A stretch of DNA of 64,000 nucleotides from Campylobacter iguaniorum (GCF_000736415.1 NZ_CP009043.1:744001-808000); one strand, 5' to 3'; positions 17,735 to 27,566 are shown, counted from the stretch's first letter. The notes: generated by a model not told the origin, from the sequence alone. Program-made: numbers and translations.

Positions 17735-19668
17735 AATATCAGCCCTTCGCTTTCTTGGGTTGTAACGCTATTTAACTTTTGGGTTGGAAGTGGTGAAATA
17801 TCTGTATAAATGGCATCGCTTCCTTCGTATAGTTTATGATAAACGCCACTTGGTGCTTCAAATTTTCTTTTGGTATTTGGAAACTCTTTTACATAGCTTG
17901 TGATAAACTCTCTAAACACTGGAGCTGCGGTTCTTCCTCCGCCTTCAACCTTTCTCATTGGTAGGTTATTATCATTTCCGTACCAAATAATAGCTTGAAC
18001 TTCTGGCGTGAAGCCACAAAACCATGCATCTACGTTATTATTTGTCGTTCCAGTCTTTCCTGCTATATCTATGCCGCTTATTTTTGCCCCGCGTCCAGTT
18101 CCAGCATCGACGACATTTTTAAGCATATCTATCATCAAATAAGCTTGCTCTGGTTTTAAAACTTCTATTTGCTCTGTTTGAAACTCGCTAACCATTCCAG
18201 TTTGGCTGGTTATGGTTTTGATTAGTTTAGATTTGCTTTGTTTGCCATTTCCTGCAAAGATAGAGTAATGCTCGCTGAAATCAAGCAGGCTTATACCAAA
18301 GCTACCAAGAGCTATTGAGAGATTTTGTGGGGCGTTTTTGAAGCCCAAATCAATTAGCTTTTGCCAAGCTACGTCTAGCCCTATTGAGTTTAGTAAATTT
18401 ATGGTAGCAAGGTTTCTCGACTGTCTTAATGCCTCTTTTAAAGTTATGTATCCTTCAAAATTATCACCATAATTTTTTGGTTTCCAGTCTTTGTCTTCTT
18501 CGCTTTTATTTACACCCTCAAAAACTCTTGAGATGTCAGCGACCTTACTCATAGGAGAATATCCCATATCTAGGGCTATTTGGTAGATAAATGGCTTGAA
18601 ACTTGATCCTGGTTGGCGTTCGCTTTGTGTGGCACGGTTGAAGTTGCTTTTTGCAAAATCCACACCTCCAACAAGAGCTAGTATCTCGCCATTTGTTGGA
18701 TTTGTCACTATCATCGCACCATTTAGTTGAGTTTCATCTGCATTTTTATCTCTTTTTAGTATTTCTGAGTAGCCAAATTTAAGAGCGTTTCTAGCCATTT
18801 CTTGGACTTTTAAATCTGCATTTAATGTGATCTTGTATCCGCCAGTTTTGATATCTGGGAAGTATTTTATGGCTTCTTTGATTGTTTCATCTACAAGATA
18901 TGGGGCTCTATTTTGGGTGAGCGTTTCATCGTAGACTATTGGAGTTTCTTTTATAGCCACGTCGTAGTAGTCTTGCGAGATCCAGCCAAGATTATAAAGC
19001 CTTGAAATGACGCTATTTGCTCTTGAGAGTGATAAGTCTATGTGTTTTGTTGGGTCATAGTTGCTAGGGGCTTTTGGAAGTCCTACGAGCATGGCTATCT
19101 CTTTTAGGCTTAGTTCGTTTAGTGGCTTTTTAAAGTATCCAAGAGAGGCAGTTTTGATACCATAATATCCATGTCCAAAATATACTTGATTTAAGTATCT
19201 TTCGATGATCTCTTCTTTGCTTAATTCTTCTTCTATTTTAAAGGCAAGTATGACCTCTTTTAGTTTTCTAGTAAATTTTTTATCTCTGCTTAGAACCATA
19301 TTTTTGATAAGCTGTTGTGTTAGGGTGGACGCACCTTCTACCAAAGACATGGCTTTTATATCTTTGATTGCAGCTCTAAAAATAGCTTCTACATTTATGC
19401 CGCCATGCTCAAAAAAGCTCGTATCCTCTATGGCTACAAGAGCTTCTATTATCTGCGGTGGGATCTCTTCGTATTTGGCATATTGCCTGTTTTCTTCATC
19501 GAAAATATTGGCTACTAGTTCGCCATTTCTATCATAAATTTGGGTTGTGAGTTTTGGTTTGTAATCAACTATAGTCGATACATCTACTCTGATTTGTGAG
19601 TAAAAATATACAAGTCCAGCAAGTGCTCCTATGGCAATTATAGTAAAAAAACCAAAAATATGCTTCAT
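17731..19668 (-). CDS. pbpA: Bifunctional penicillin-binding protein 1A
   Basis: A 645-residue class A PBP that polymerises and cross-links peptidoglycan at the inner membrane. The N-terminal transmembrane helix (about 4-24) is followed by a GT51 transglycosylase domain with Glu81 in VAIEDTSFFEHGG, then a transpeptidase domain with SxxK at 355-358 (GSSFKPF), SRN at 417-419 and KTGT at 538-541. Length is normal. The start codon overlaps the maf stop by four bases. Position matches C. jejuni Cj0508. Confidence 0.95.
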   Translation of the reverse strand: MKHIFGFFTIIAIGALAGLVYFYSQIRVDVSTIVDYKPKLTTQIYDRNGELVANIFDEENRQYAKYEEIPPQIIEALVAIEDTSFFEHGGINVEAIFRAAIKDIKAMSLVEGASTLTQQLIKNMVLSRDKKFTRKLKEVILAFKIEEELSKEEIIERYLNQVYFGHGYYGIKTASLGYFKKPLNELSLKEIAMLVGLPKAPSNYDPTKHIDLSLSRANSVISRLYNLGWISQDYYDVAIKETPIVYDETLTQNRAPYLVDETIKEAIKYFPDIKTGGYKITLNADLKVQEMARNALKFGYSEILKRDKNADETQLNGAMIVTNPTNGEILALVGGVDFAKSNFNRATQSERQPGSSFKPFIYQIALDMGYSPMSKVADISRVFEGVNKSEEDKDWKPKNYGDNFEGYITLKEALRQSRNLATINLLNSIGLDVAWQKLIDLGFKNAPQNLSIALGSFGISLLDFSEHYSIFAGNGKQSKSKLIKTITSQTGMVSEFQTEQIEVLKPEQAYLMIDMLKNVVDAGTGRGAKISGIDIAGKTGTTNNNVDAWFCGFTPEVQAIIWYGNDNNLPMRKVEGGGRTAAPVFREFITSYVKEFPNTKRKFEAPSGVYHKLYEGSDAIYTDISPLPTQKLNSVTTQESEGLIF

Positions 19669-20207
19669 AAAAATGCCTTTAAATTCTCAATGTCAAGTCC
19701 CATGGCTGTTGATGTGTTGCCATGGCTTTGCAAAATATATTGTTTGTTAAACCCCTCTATCATCATGGCTCCAGCCTTTCCTTGCCAAAGTCCGCTTTGC
19801 AAGTAATCCTCAAGCTCTTTTTCATCAAATTTAGCAAATCTATACGTAGCAACGCTAAGCATATCTATCTTAAATTTGGTCGAAATAAATTTCATCGCAG
19901 TGTATATGCTAGCCACAGAGCCACTTTGCAAATTTAAAATATTTCTAGCTTCATTTATATCTTTTGCTTTGCCAAGGATTTGACCCCCGGCTATAACGCT
20001 ACTATCTGCGAATAAAACACGGTCAAATTCGCCTTTAAATTTGGCAAAAAACTGCTTTGATTTTTCATTTACGATATTCATAGCATACGATTTTGGTTCG
20101 CATTTTGGTAAATTTTCATCATATTGCATAGAAATTTGCCTGAATTCAACACCAAAATTTGATAAAATTTTGGCTCTTGTAGGAGAGCTAGAAGCTAAAA
20201 TAATCAT
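19665..20207 (-). CDS. maf: Maf-family nucleoside triphosphate pyrophosphatase
   Basis: A 180-residue Maf protein that hydrolyses non-canonical or pyrimidine nucleoside triphosphates. The N-terminal motif IILASSSPTRAKIL and the central RVLFADSSVIAGGQILGKA segment, with the conserved Asp, are present. An ATG at 20207 overlaps the preceding TGA (TGATG); a TTG one codon earlier is possible but less likely. It lies in an operon alaS / small membrane protein / maf / PBP1A with overlaps at each junction. Confidence 0.9.
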   Translation of the reverse strand: MIILASSSPTRAKILSNFGVEFRQISMQYDENLPKCEPKSYAMNIVNEKSKQFFAKFKGEFDRVLFADSSVIAGGQILGKAKDINEARNILNLQSGSVASIYTAMKFISTKFKIDMLSVATYRFAKFDEKELEDYLQSGLWQGKAGAMMIEGFNKQYILQSHGNTSTAMGLDIENLKAFL

Positions 20208-20698
20208 CAAAGCCCCCTAAAAGTAATACCAAGATATATGCTTAAAAATGATAACGCTATATTTAACGGAGTAAAATAATATATGATAAGAACTAAGTTT
20301 TCATGTGTTTCTAGTAGTTCATCGCTCAAAAATGCCTTTTTTGCAAGATCAAATTTATAAGTCATATAGCCTAAATTTAGGATTATAAATGCCATCAAAG
20401 CCCATTTTGTGGCTACTATGGCTTGAACCATTGGATCTGAAATCTTAAATTCATTTGTATTTATAAGGAAAATAGCACTCAAGCAAATCATAAACATGAC
20501 GCAAATTTGTGCTATAAAAAACTTTTTACACTCTTTTAATATGAGTTCATATCTATGCGTGTTTTGGTCGATATCTTTAAAAAAATATCTAGCAAATATA
20601 ACTATGCTAAGCTCTATTGCGATAAATAGTGCCGCACTGCTTATATGCACGAACGGCGCTATTTGATCTAGTCTTGCAAATGCTGTGTTTGAGTTCAA
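20207..20698 (-). CDS. Small four-helix membrane protein, unknown
   Basis: A 163-residue integral membrane protein with four predicted transmembrane helices (about 14-36, 62-82, 93-112 and 133-157). The first helix begins [20 protein letters not shown], with a histidine at its periplasmic edge, and helix 3 is [18 protein letters not shown]. The pattern recalls HemJ- or CopD-like small membrane proteins, but I cannot place it in a family. The start is TTG at 20698, inside the alaS stop. As I recall, alaS and maf are adjacent in C. jejuni, so this gene may be an insertion. Confidence 0.75.
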   Translation of the reverse strand: MNSNTAFARLDQIAPFVHISSAALFIAIELSIVIFARYFFKDIDQNTHRYELILKECKKFFIAQICVMFMICLSAIFLINTNEFKISDPMVQAIVATKWALMAFIILNLGYMTYKFDLAKKAFLSDELLETHENLVLIIYYFTPLNIALSFLSIYLGITFRGL

Positions 20699-23229
20699 AT
20701 TTTCTCGCTTATGAATTGTTTAGCAGCGTTTAGAGCAACTTCTAGCTTGCTAGCATCTTTGCCCCCAGCAGTAGCGAAGTCATCACGACCACCACCACCT
20801 CCGCCCACTATCGGTGCTATGGCTTTTACAAGCTCGCCTGCTTTTATATTTGTATTTTTGCTTCCAGCCCCAAGGCTTACTTTATCATCTTTTGTGCTAG
20901 CTAAAAATACAACCACTTTATCAAATTGGTTTTTCAAATCATCGATTTTGCTTTTTATATCACCATCAAATTTAGCCACAACCACCTTGATACCGTTTAT
21001 CTCTTCTACTTCGACAGCTTTTGTGCTACTGGCATTTTTAAGCTCATTTTGTAAGCTTTTTATCTCATCTTTTAGCTTTTTGATAGCAGTTAGTGGCTCA
21101 TTTGTTTTGAGATTTTCTTTGACTTCGTTTATCTCTTTTCTAAGCTCATTTGCAAATTTAACAGCGCTCGCTGAGCAAACTGCTTCAATGCGTCGCACTC
21201 CAGCACTTACGCCGCTTTCTTTTACGATAAAAAAGCTTCCGATTTCATTTAGGTTTTCTACGTGTGTGCCACCGCAAAGCTCTTTTGAGCAGCCAAGAGT
21301 AAGGACGCGAACTTTGTCGGCGTATTTTTCACCAAACAGTGCTATGGCGCCACTTTTTTTAGCTTCTTCGATGTCCATGATTTCAGTTTTTGCTACGGCT
21401 CCTTTTTGGATCGCTGCGTTGACAAACTCCTCTATTTTCTTAAGCTCATCAGAGGCTATAGGCTTTGGATGTGAGAAGTCAAATCTAAGTTTATCAGCCT
21501 CTACGCTACTTCCAGCTTGAGCTATATGAGTGCCTAGAATGCTTCTTAAAGCAGCGTGGAGCAAGTGAGTAGCTGAGTGGTGGCGACGTATTTCAAGCCT
21601 TTGTAAGCTTACTTTGCAGCTTACTTTCTCTCCTACTTTAATAGGATTTTTAGCTATGATTTGGCTTAAATTTAGCCCAAAATATTTTTTAGTGTCTACG
21701 ACTTCATTACCATTTATTTCACCCATGTCGCCACATTGCCCGCCACTTTGTCCGTAAAATGGTGTGCTATCAAGCATTACAAAACCACTTTTGGCATCTT
21801 TTAGACTATCAACTCTTTTAAACTCTGAGTCAAGAAGCGCTAAAACGGTGCTAGTGCTTTCTAAATTATCATAGCCTATAAATTTATTTTCGCCAAATTC
21901 TTCAAGGAGTGATTTGAAATCTCCGCTCTCTTTTGCAGCGTCTCCGCTACCTTTCCAGCTGGCTTTTGCTCTTGCTCTTTGCTCGCTCATAAGCTCATCA
22001 AATTTAGCCTCATCTACGCTAAGATTTTTCTCTCTTAGCATATCAGCTGTTAGGTCTAGTGGGAAGCCGTAAGTGTCATAAAGCTTGAACGCAACCTCTC
22101 CGCTAAATATCTCTTTTGTCTTAGCTAGCTCTTCATTAAATAGCTCAAGTCCAGCAGCAATAGTGGCTAAAAATCTCTCTTCTTCTATTTTTATAAGCTC
22201 TTTGACATAATCTTTTTTGTCGTTTAGATATGAGTAGTGTCCGCCCATAAGCTCTACGACTTCATCCACTAATTTATACATAAATGGCTCTTTTATGCCA
22301 AGCAAATACCCGTGACGAACAGCACGCCTTAGTATGCGGCGAAGCACGTATCCGCGACCTTCTTTGTCGAAATTCACGCCTTGGGCAAGTAAAAATGTAA
22401 CAGAACGAATATGATCGCTTATAACTCTATAGCTTGCTCCAGTTTCGTATTTGTAAGGTTTTTTGCATAGATTTGCTACTTCGTCGATGAGTGGCATAAA
22501 AATAGAGCTATCGTAGTTGCTAAATTTACCTTCTTTTATAGCTGTAACTCTCTCAAGCCCCATACCTGTGTCGATTGATGGCTTTGGCAAGCGTGTCATA
22601 GTGCCATCGCTAGCTCTTTCGTATTGCATAAATACAAGGTTCCAAATTTCCAAAAATCTATCGCCATCGCCACCCATATAATCCTCAGGACCATTGAAAT
22701 GCTCGCTTCCTTGATCGTAAAAAATCTCACTGCAAGGTCCACAAGGTCCAGTATCGCCCATCGCCCAAAAGTTGTCATGATCTCCAAAACGGTAAATTCT
22801 ATCTTTTGCGATGTGTTTTTGCCAAAGCTCATAAGCTTCATCGTCTTTTTCGTGGACTGTGACGTAGAGTTTTTCTACAGGTAGCTTCAAAACGCCAGTT
22901 ACAAACTCCCAAGCGTAGCTTATGGCTTCTTTTTTGAAGTATTCGCCAAAGCTAAAGTTACCAAGCATCTCAAAAAATGTATGGTGACGAGCTGTGTAGC
23001 CGACATTATCAAGGTCGTTGTGTTTGCCTCCAGCCCTAATGCAAGTTTGACAACTAGTGCGAATAGGAGGAGTAGGGCGAGGAACATCGCCTGTAAATAT
23101 ACTTTTAAATGGAACCATTCCAGCATTTGTAAAAAGTAGTGATGCATCATCAGGAACAAGTGGCGAAGATGGCATAATCTCATGGCCTTTGCTCTTAAAA
23201 AAATCTAAATATTCTTTTCTAATATCCAT
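20695..23229 (-). CDS. alaS: Alanyl-tRNA synthetase
   Basis: An 844-residue class II synthetase. The catalytic core starts [20 protein letters not shown], motif 2 is in [20 protein letters not shown] and motif 3 in STGMGLER-like [12 protein letters not shown]. The editing domain has the zinc ligands [11 protein letters not shown] and [13 protein letters not shown]. The C-terminal coiled coil and glycine-rich C-Ala domain ([17 protein letters not shown]) close the protein. Length is slightly below that of E. coli AlaS. It is divergent from hemH across a 172-base gap. Confidence 0.97.
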   Translation of the reverse strand: MDIRKEYLDFFKSKGHEIMPSSPLVPDDASLLFTNAGMVPFKSIFTGDVPRPTPPIRTSCQTCIRAGGKHNDLDNVGYTARHHTFFEMLGNFSFGEYFKKEAISYAWEFVTGVLKLPVEKLYVTVHEKDDEAYELWQKHIAKDRIYRFGDHDNFWAMGDTGPCGPCSEIFYDQGSEHFNGPEDYMGGDGDRFLEIWNLVFMQYERASDGTMTRLPKPSIDTGMGLERVTAIKEGKFSNYDSSIFMPLIDEVANLCKKPYKYETGASYRVISDHIRSVTFLLAQGVNFDKEGRGYVLRRILRRAVRHGYLLGIKEPFMYKLVDEVVELMGGHYSYLNDKKDYVKELIKIEEERFLATIAAGLELFNEELAKTKEIFSGEVAFKLYDTYGFPLDLTADMLREKNLSVDEAKFDELMSEQRARAKASWKGSGDAAKESGDFKSLLEEFGENKFIGYDNLESTSTVLALLDSEFKRVDSLKDAKSGFVMLDSTPFYGQSGGQCGDMGEINGNEVVDTKKYFGLNLSQIIAKNPIKVGEKVSCKVSLQRLEIRRHHSATHLLHAALRSILGTHIAQAGSSVEADKLRFDFSHPKPIASDELKKIEEFVNAAIQKGAVAKTEIMDIEEAKKSGAIALFGEKYADKVRVLTLGCSKELCGGTHVENLNEIGSFFIVKESGVSAGVRRIEAVCSASAVKFANELRKEINEVKENLKTNEPLTAIKKLKDEIKSLQNELKNASSTKAVEVEEINGIKVVVAKFDGDIKSKIDDLKNQFDKVVVFLASTKDDKVSLGAGSKNTNIKAGELVKAIAPIVGGGGGGRDDFATAGGKDASKLEVALNAAKQFISEKI

Positions 23230-23401
23230 ATGAATTTCCTAAATTTATAAAATAAAGCCAATTTTAGCACAAATTAGTTAAAAAAATAGTGAATTTAAAG
23301 ATATATCTAAATTTGTTCTGCAAAGAAATATTTTTGTGATTTAGTAATTTGTTTATTGTTAAAAAAATATATGTAAAATAAAAATAAAAAGGTTAAATTT
23401 A

Positions 23402-24337
23402 ATGGATAAAAAAGTAGTATTGCTCCTAAATATGGGTGGGGCTGACAATCTAAGCCAAGTTGAAGTTTTCTTAAAAAATATGTTTAATGACCCATATATT
23501 TTAGGTATAAAAAACAAAACTTTGAGATCATTTGTAGCGTGGATGATAACCAAAATGAGAGTAAAAAGCGCTACTAAAAACTATGTAGCACTTGGTGGAA
23601 AATCACCAATTGGAGATCTTACTAGATCGCTTGTGGAAAAGCTAAACAAAACTTATGGCAACGAAAATTTGATATTTGATTATGTTATGAACTACACTCC
23701 GCCATTTGCAAATGAGGTATTTTCTAAGTATAGAGACGCTAAAGAAATAGTCTTATTCCCACTTTATCCACATCATTCTAGTACGACTATAGTATCAAGC
23801 CTAGATAGTGCAAATGCTGCTATAAAGAAGCTTGGACTAAAAGCTGCTATAAAAACTGTAGAGTATTTTTATGAAAATCAAAGCTACAATGATATAATCG
23901 TAGAAAATATTAAAAATAAAGTCAGTGGGCTTGATTCTAGCAAGATAGACCTTGTATTTTCATCTCATTCCTTGCCTAAAAAAATTATCGAAAAAGGTGA
24001 TTTGTACGAGAAGCATACAAATGCTCACGTTGAAATTTTGGCAAATAGCCTAAAAAATGCTGGTGTTAAATTTAATTCAATCAGCTTGGCTTATCAATCA
24101 CGTCTTGGGCCTGTGGAGTGGCTTGGACCAAATTTAAGCGAAGTTTTGCCAAAACTAGATAGCAAAAGGGCTTTAATCTATCCGATTAGCTTTTGCATTG
24201 ATAATTCTGAGACTGATTTTGAGCTTGATATCGAGTATAGACACGTGGCAAATGAGAATAAATTTGAGTACTATGAAGTGGTAAAAGCACCAAACGATAG
24301 TGATAAATTTGCTAAATTTATAATTAGTTTAATCTAA
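23402..24337 (+). CDS. hemH: Ferrochelatase
   Basis: A 311-residue ferrochelatase that inserts ferrous iron into protoporphyrin IX. The N-terminal LLLNMGGADNLSQVEVFLKN, the FPLYPHHSSTT segment and the catalytic-histidine region DLVFSSHSLPKKII are typical, as is the C-terminal SFCIDNSETDFELDIEY. Length matches bacterial HemH. It is monocistronic on the plus strand, and its last nine bases overlap the convergent PBP gene. Heme supply links loosely to katA elsewhere in the window. Confidence 0.94.
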   Translation: MDKKVVLLLNMGGADNLSQVEVFLKNMFNDPYILGIKNKTLRSFVAWMITKMRVKSATKNYVALGGKSPIGDLTRSLVEKLNKTYGNENLIFDYVMNYTPPFANEVFSKYRDAKEIVLFPLYPHHSSTTIVSSLDSANAAIKKLGLKAAIKTVEYFYENQSYNDIIVENIKNKVSGLDSSKIDLVFSSHSLPKKIIEKGDLYEKHTNAHVEILANSLKNAGVKFNSISLAYQSRLGPVEWLGPNLSEVLPKLDSKRALIYPISFCIDNSETDFELDIEYRHVANENKFEYYEVVKAPNDSDKFAKFIISLI

Positions 24338-26152
24338 TATAACTCTTTCATCTTCTTGTTTATTTTGAACTGCTTTTGGTTTGGTTGGAGCTGGGATTAG
24401 ATAGCCATTTTCTATGAGAAGCTCCACCGTGTTTTTAAAGACAGGCAAAGCACTCCAAGATGCGAAATAATATGGATAAGGCTTCATAGGCTCTCTAACC
24501 AAAACGCCTATTGTGTAGTTATTGCCTTTTGGGTCGCTAGCAAAACCAAAAAAGCTTGCGTTGTAAAGTTTGTCGCTATATCCGCCACTTGTTGCTATAT
24601 GAGCTGTTCCTGTTTTGCCACCTATACTAAGACCATCGATTTTTGTTTTTCTAGCTGTTCCCTTGTCGCTTTCTACGACTTTTATAAGGATTCTTTTCAT
24701 AGTTTTGGCTGTTTCTATAGGCAAAACTACTCTTTTTTCTTGCTCTTTTATACTGTAAGCTTTCCCGTATTTTTCCAAATGGCTTGCGATTTGTGGGGTT
24801 ATCATGACTCCGTTATTGTTTATGGCGTTATACGCAGTTAGTAGCTGCATGAATGTGACTTGCAATCCGTATCCATAGCTCAAAGTTGCTTTATAAGTCT
24901 TGTTCCTAAGCTCGCTCATATAAGGTATAAGTCCAACTTGCTCATAGCTTAGATCAATGCCAGTTTTTTTAGAAAAACCAAAGTCCAAAAGTCCGTTGTA
25001 AAGGTCTGTTTCGTTTAGCCTATCAACGATTTGTATCATACCTATGTTTGATGATTCTACTATGACATCTTCTGCACTTAAAAAGTCGTTTTTATGGCTA
25101 TCTGTGATGATTCTTTTGCCAAGTTTATACTTGCCGCCGTAAATATTTATGATTTCTAGTGGATTGACTTTATTTTCTTTTAGAAGTAGTGAAAATATAA
25201 ATGGCTTCATAACAGAGCCTACCTCATAAGCATACTCGCTTGCGGTTGAATTTAGTGCTTGATAGTCTCTTCTTGTGATATTTGATGGATTATATCTTGA
25301 AGTAGAAACTAGCGATAAAATCTTGCCAGTTTTACTATCCATTATGCCTATGACAACCTCTTTTGCTATGAGATCTTGCATTCTTTCGTTTGCCATTTTT
25401 TCTAGGATTTTTTGTAGTTTTAGTGGAGTGTTTAAAACGACATTATATCCGTCTATCCTTTTAGAAAGGTCAGCGTCGCCTGAAAGAATAATAGTATTTG
25501 AAAGATCTCTTGGGCCTTTTATAATGGCATCTTGAGTAGAAGAGAGTAGATTATCATAGACTTGTTCTATACCTTTTACACCCTCGACTTTTGTGATGCC
25601 GTCTTTTTCTATCTTTTTGATGTATCCTATGGTAGGCGTGAGCGTATCTTCAGCCATATATATGCGTTTTTCGCCACTTTCTACTATACTCATACCTTGA
25701 GTTGTGACTATGCCAGTTTTTGGATCTTCATATGGGACAAAAACTTTTTTTCTATATAGTTTTCTAGCTAGCTCTTTAAGATACGCTGCACCTTTGGCAT
25801 CGATTTCATAAGATAGCGTTACTATGCCTTTTTTATTTAGGATTTTTCTGATTTTTTTGGGATCGTCACCACTGTAAAGTGTGTATAATCTGATAAATAG
25901 CTCTTTTTTGTTTGGATCTATATTTCTAGTATCGACCATAGCTTTATAGAGTTTTTGGCTATTTGCTATGCTAAAACCATCTTTTGTGATGATAGATCCT
26001 CTTAAAGCACTGTCAAAATCGCTACTTTGGAGCTTTGGTAAGTGTCTGTCTAAAAACACTCTATAAAAAATTACAGACAAAAATAGAATAACTCCAAGGA
26101 TTATAAAGCCATATATGACATAAACCTTGTCTTGGCTGTGGCGTTCATTCAT
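24329..26152 (-). CDS. pbpB: Class B penicillin-binding protein (FtsI/PBP3-like)
   Basis: A 607-residue monofunctional transpeptidase. A single N-terminal membrane helix (about 12-30) precedes the dimerisation region and the penicillin-binding domain with SxxK in YEVGSVMKPFIF, SSN in IVESSNIGM and KTG in IGGKTGTAH. It is most like FtsI, acting in septal wall synthesis, but PBP2-like (elongation) assignment cannot be excluded by eye. It is the last gene of the flgB-flgC-fliE unit: its ATG overlaps the fliE stop by one base, as in C. jejuni Cj0525c. Confidence 0.9.
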   Translation of the reverse strand: MNERHSQDKVYVIYGFIILGVILFLSVIFYRVFLDRHLPKLQSSDFDSALRGSIITKDGFSIANSQKLYKAMVDTRNIDPNKKELFIRLYTLYSGDDPKKIRKILNKKGIVTLSYEIDAKGAAYLKELARKLYRKKVFVPYEDPKTGIVTTQGMSIVESGEKRIYMAEDTLTPTIGYIKKIEKDGITKVEGVKGIEQVYDNLLSSTQDAIIKGPRDLSNTIILSGDADLSKRIDGYNVVLNTPLKLQKILEKMANERMQDLIAKEVVIGIMDSKTGKILSLVSTSRYNPSNITRRDYQALNSTASEYAYEVGSVMKPFIFSLLLKENKVNPLEIINIYGGKYKLGKRIITDSHKNDFLSAEDVIVESSNIGMIQIVDRLNETDLYNGLLDFGFSKKTGIDLSYEQVGLIPYMSELRNKTYKATLSYGYGLQVTFMQLLTAYNAINNNGVMITPQIASHLEKYGKAYSIKEQEKRVVLPIETAKTMKRILIKVVESDKGTARKTKIDGLSIGGKTGTAHIATSGGYSDKLYNASFFGFASDPKGNNYTIGVLVREPMKPYPYYFASWSALPVFKNTVELLIENGYLIPAPTKPKAVQNKQEDERVILD

Positions 26153-26439
26153 TAGAGTTGAGTTCTTGAGATTTCTTTATATGCGCTTATGGCTTTATTT
26201 CTGATTTCTAGCATTAGTTTCATGCTTGTTTCTGCTTTGCCTATAGCGATGGCTGCTTGGTGCAAGTCTGTAACCTCGCCAGTGGCTAGGTCGGCTACTG
26301 CTTTATCGGCTTTTACTTGAGTGTCGTTTAAGTCGCTTAAGGCTTTATTCAACATATCAGAAAAACCACTTCCGCTTTGTTCTTGGCTTTTTTTAGTTTG
26401 TTCAGTTTGATTTAAATTTGATATTTCTGAGATATTCAT
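26152..26439 (-). CDS. fliE: Flagellar hook-basal body protein FliE
   Basis: A 95-residue FliE that joins the MS ring to the rod. The C-terminal half (LHQAAIAIGKAETSMKLMLE and RNKAISAYKEISR) carries the family signature; the N-terminus is polar and short. There is no signal peptide, because it is exported by the flagellar type III system. It lies two bases after flgC and overlaps the downstream PBP gene by one base. Confidence 0.95.
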   Translation of the reverse strand: MNISEISNLNQTEQTKKSQEQSGSGFSDMLNKALSDLNDTQVKADKAVADLATGEVTDLHQAAIAIGKAETSMKLMLEIRNKAISAYKEISRTQL

Positions 26440-26441
26440 AA

Positions 26442-26936
26442 TTATCCTTTTAATAACTCTATTGCACTATTTGCTATATTTTTAGCACTTTGAAATGCTG
26501 AAACGTTTGCTTGATACGCTCTTGTAGCTTCTACTAAATCGGCCATTTCTATAACTGGATTAATGTTTGGCAGCATTACATAGCCCTTTGCGTTTGCATC
26601 TGGGTGGCTTGGGTCGTATTTGAGTCTAAAATCGCTATCATCCCTTACTACTTTATCGACTATAACGCTGCTTAGAGCTGGTTTTGGAAACTGTGGAGCA
26701 TCTGGATCATCAAGTGGATTTTCGTTTTGCAAGAAATCAGTTTTTGAGTTTAGTGCGTTGTTTAGCTCACTTGTAAAATCAATAGCTTTGAAAACAACTT
26801 CACGTCTTCTATATGGTCCGCCTTCTGCTGTTCTTGTTGTGTTTGCGTTTGCGATATTTGAGCTAATTACGTTCATACGGAAGCGTTGAGCGCTCAAACC
26901 ATAACCACTTATATCAAAATCACTTAAATATGCCAC
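26442..26936 (-). CDS. flgC: Flagellar proximal rod protein FlgC
   Basis: A 164-residue FlgC. The N-terminal rod motif SAQRFRMNVISSNIANANTT and the C-terminal helix LVEATRAYQANVSAFQSAKN are the conserved ends of flagellar axial proteins; the internal GYVMLPNINPVIEMADL is also typical. Exported by the flagellar apparatus and assembled in the rod. The middle gene of flgB-flgC-fliE, nine bases after flgB. Confidence 0.96.
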   Translation of the reverse strand: MAYLSDFDISGYGLSAQRFRMNVISSNIANANTTRTAEGGPYRRREVVFKAIDFTSELNNALNSKTDFLQNENPLDDPDAPQFPKPALSSVIVDKVVRDDSDFRLKYDPSHPDANAKGYVMLPNINPVIEMADLVEATRAYQANVSAFQSAKNIANSAIELLKG

Positions 26937-26945
26937 GTTTTATCC

Positions 26946-27383
26946 TTAAATTTTACCACTAGCGTCTATTACGCTTTTAAATATATCGCCTTGTTTTTTG
27001 CTCGCACCATCTAGAGCTTGCACCATTATAGAGTTTTTGCTAAGCTCGGTTGTTTCGACATCTAAATCAACTGTATTGCCATCGTTCCTTGCCATGTGGC
27101 CATCTCTTAAATACACTGTTGAGTTTTTAGCACTTGGAAAGTCTAGCGAGGCAAAATGCTTTTCGTTTGTAACTGCAAGCTCAAATTTAGGCTCAGTTTT
27201 TACACCATAAATTTCATTTTTTTTAGCAATCAAAGCAGATTCAAAATCTACATCTTTTGCCTTGTAAAATGGAGTATCGATATTTGCTATATTGCCAGCG
27301 ATGATTTGTTGGCGAAGAACTCTGCCTTCAAGCGCTGCATTGACTAGTTGTTTTGATTTGCTTGTTTGGAAGCCTGCAAACAT
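26946..27383 (-). CDS. flgB: Flagellar proximal rod protein FlgB
   Basis: A 145-residue FlgB. I place the start at the ATG at 27383 (MFAGFQTSKSKQLVNAALEG), which has a strong AAAGGAG site six bases upstream and matches the family N-terminus, followed by RQQIIAGNIANIDTPFYKAK. The open frame continues 35 codons further upstream, but that extension lies in the structured leader and looks non-coding. The C-terminus NSIMVQALDGASKKQGDIFK is typical. Transcription should start at the sigma-54 promoter near 27550. Confidence 0.95.
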   Translation of the reverse strand: MFAGFQTSKSKQLVNAALEGRVLRQQIIAGNIANIDTPFYKAKDVDFESALIAKKNEIYGVKTEPKFELAVTNEKHFASLDFPSAKNSTVYLRDGHMARNDGNTVDLDVETTELSKNSIMVQALDGASKKQGDIFKSVIDASGKI

Positions 27384-27414
27384 CTTTTCTCCTTTATTTA
27401 GCTCGTCTCTTCTG

Positions 27415-27452
27415 CTATTTTTAGGGAGTTTTGTCACTTGCTTCACTGCGAC
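27415..27452 (-). repeat. Intergenic repeat copy in the flgB leader
   Basis: On the plus strand this stretch (CTATTTTTAGGGAGTTTTGT, then CACTTGCTTCACTGCGAC) aligns with 7154-7194 upstream of purE with a few gaps. A second hairpin, GACGGGC against GCCCCGTC on the minus strand, follows at about 27451-27472. The two copies point opposite ways relative to their downstream genes, so a shared regulatory role is not obvious. They look like two members of a short dispersed repeat family. Confidence 0.5.
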
Positions 27453-27492
27453 GGGGCACAAAGCCCGTCTCATTTGCTCGTGACTCACAACC

Positions 27493-27529
27493 CTAAAAAT
27501 ATCTAGAAGATACTTCTCTATATTTTTAG
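27493..27529 (-). other. Long hairpin in the flgB 5' leader
   Basis: A ten-pair outer stem (CTAAAAATAT with ATATTTTTAG), a two-by-two internal loop of opposed AG/AG (tandem G-A mismatches), a five-pair inner stem (AGAAG/CTTCT) and a three-base loop. It begins only a few bases after the expected sigma-54 transcription start. No T-run follows, so it is more likely an mRNA-stabilising or regulatory structure than a terminator. Confidence 0.55.
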
Positions 27530-27543
27530 ATACTTTTATTTAA

Positions 27544-27557
27544 GCAAATTTTATTCC
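27544..27557 (-). promoter_or_regulatory. Sigma-54 (RpoN) promoter of flgB-flgC-fliE
   Basis: On the minus strand TTGGAATAAAATTTGCTT has GG and GC separated by exactly ten bases, the strict -24/-12 spacing of sigma-54 promoters, with TTGGAA and TTGCTT close to the consensus. It lies about 160 bases upstream of the flgB ATG. Rod genes are known sigma-54 targets in Campylobacter. Confidence 0.85.
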
Positions 27558-27566
27558 AAAATCTGC

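Noticed and set aside
20711-21520. 269-codon open frame opposite alaS
   Set aside because: Antisense shadow of a clearly conserved gene; Ser/Leu/Ala-rich composition without any domain, no ribosome site.
27384-27488. N-terminal extension of FlgB (35 codons, MSHEQMRRALCPVAV...)
   Set aside because: It lies in the hairpin-rich leader, has no ribosome site, is not part of the FlgB family, and a strong AAAGGAG site precedes the ATG at 27383.
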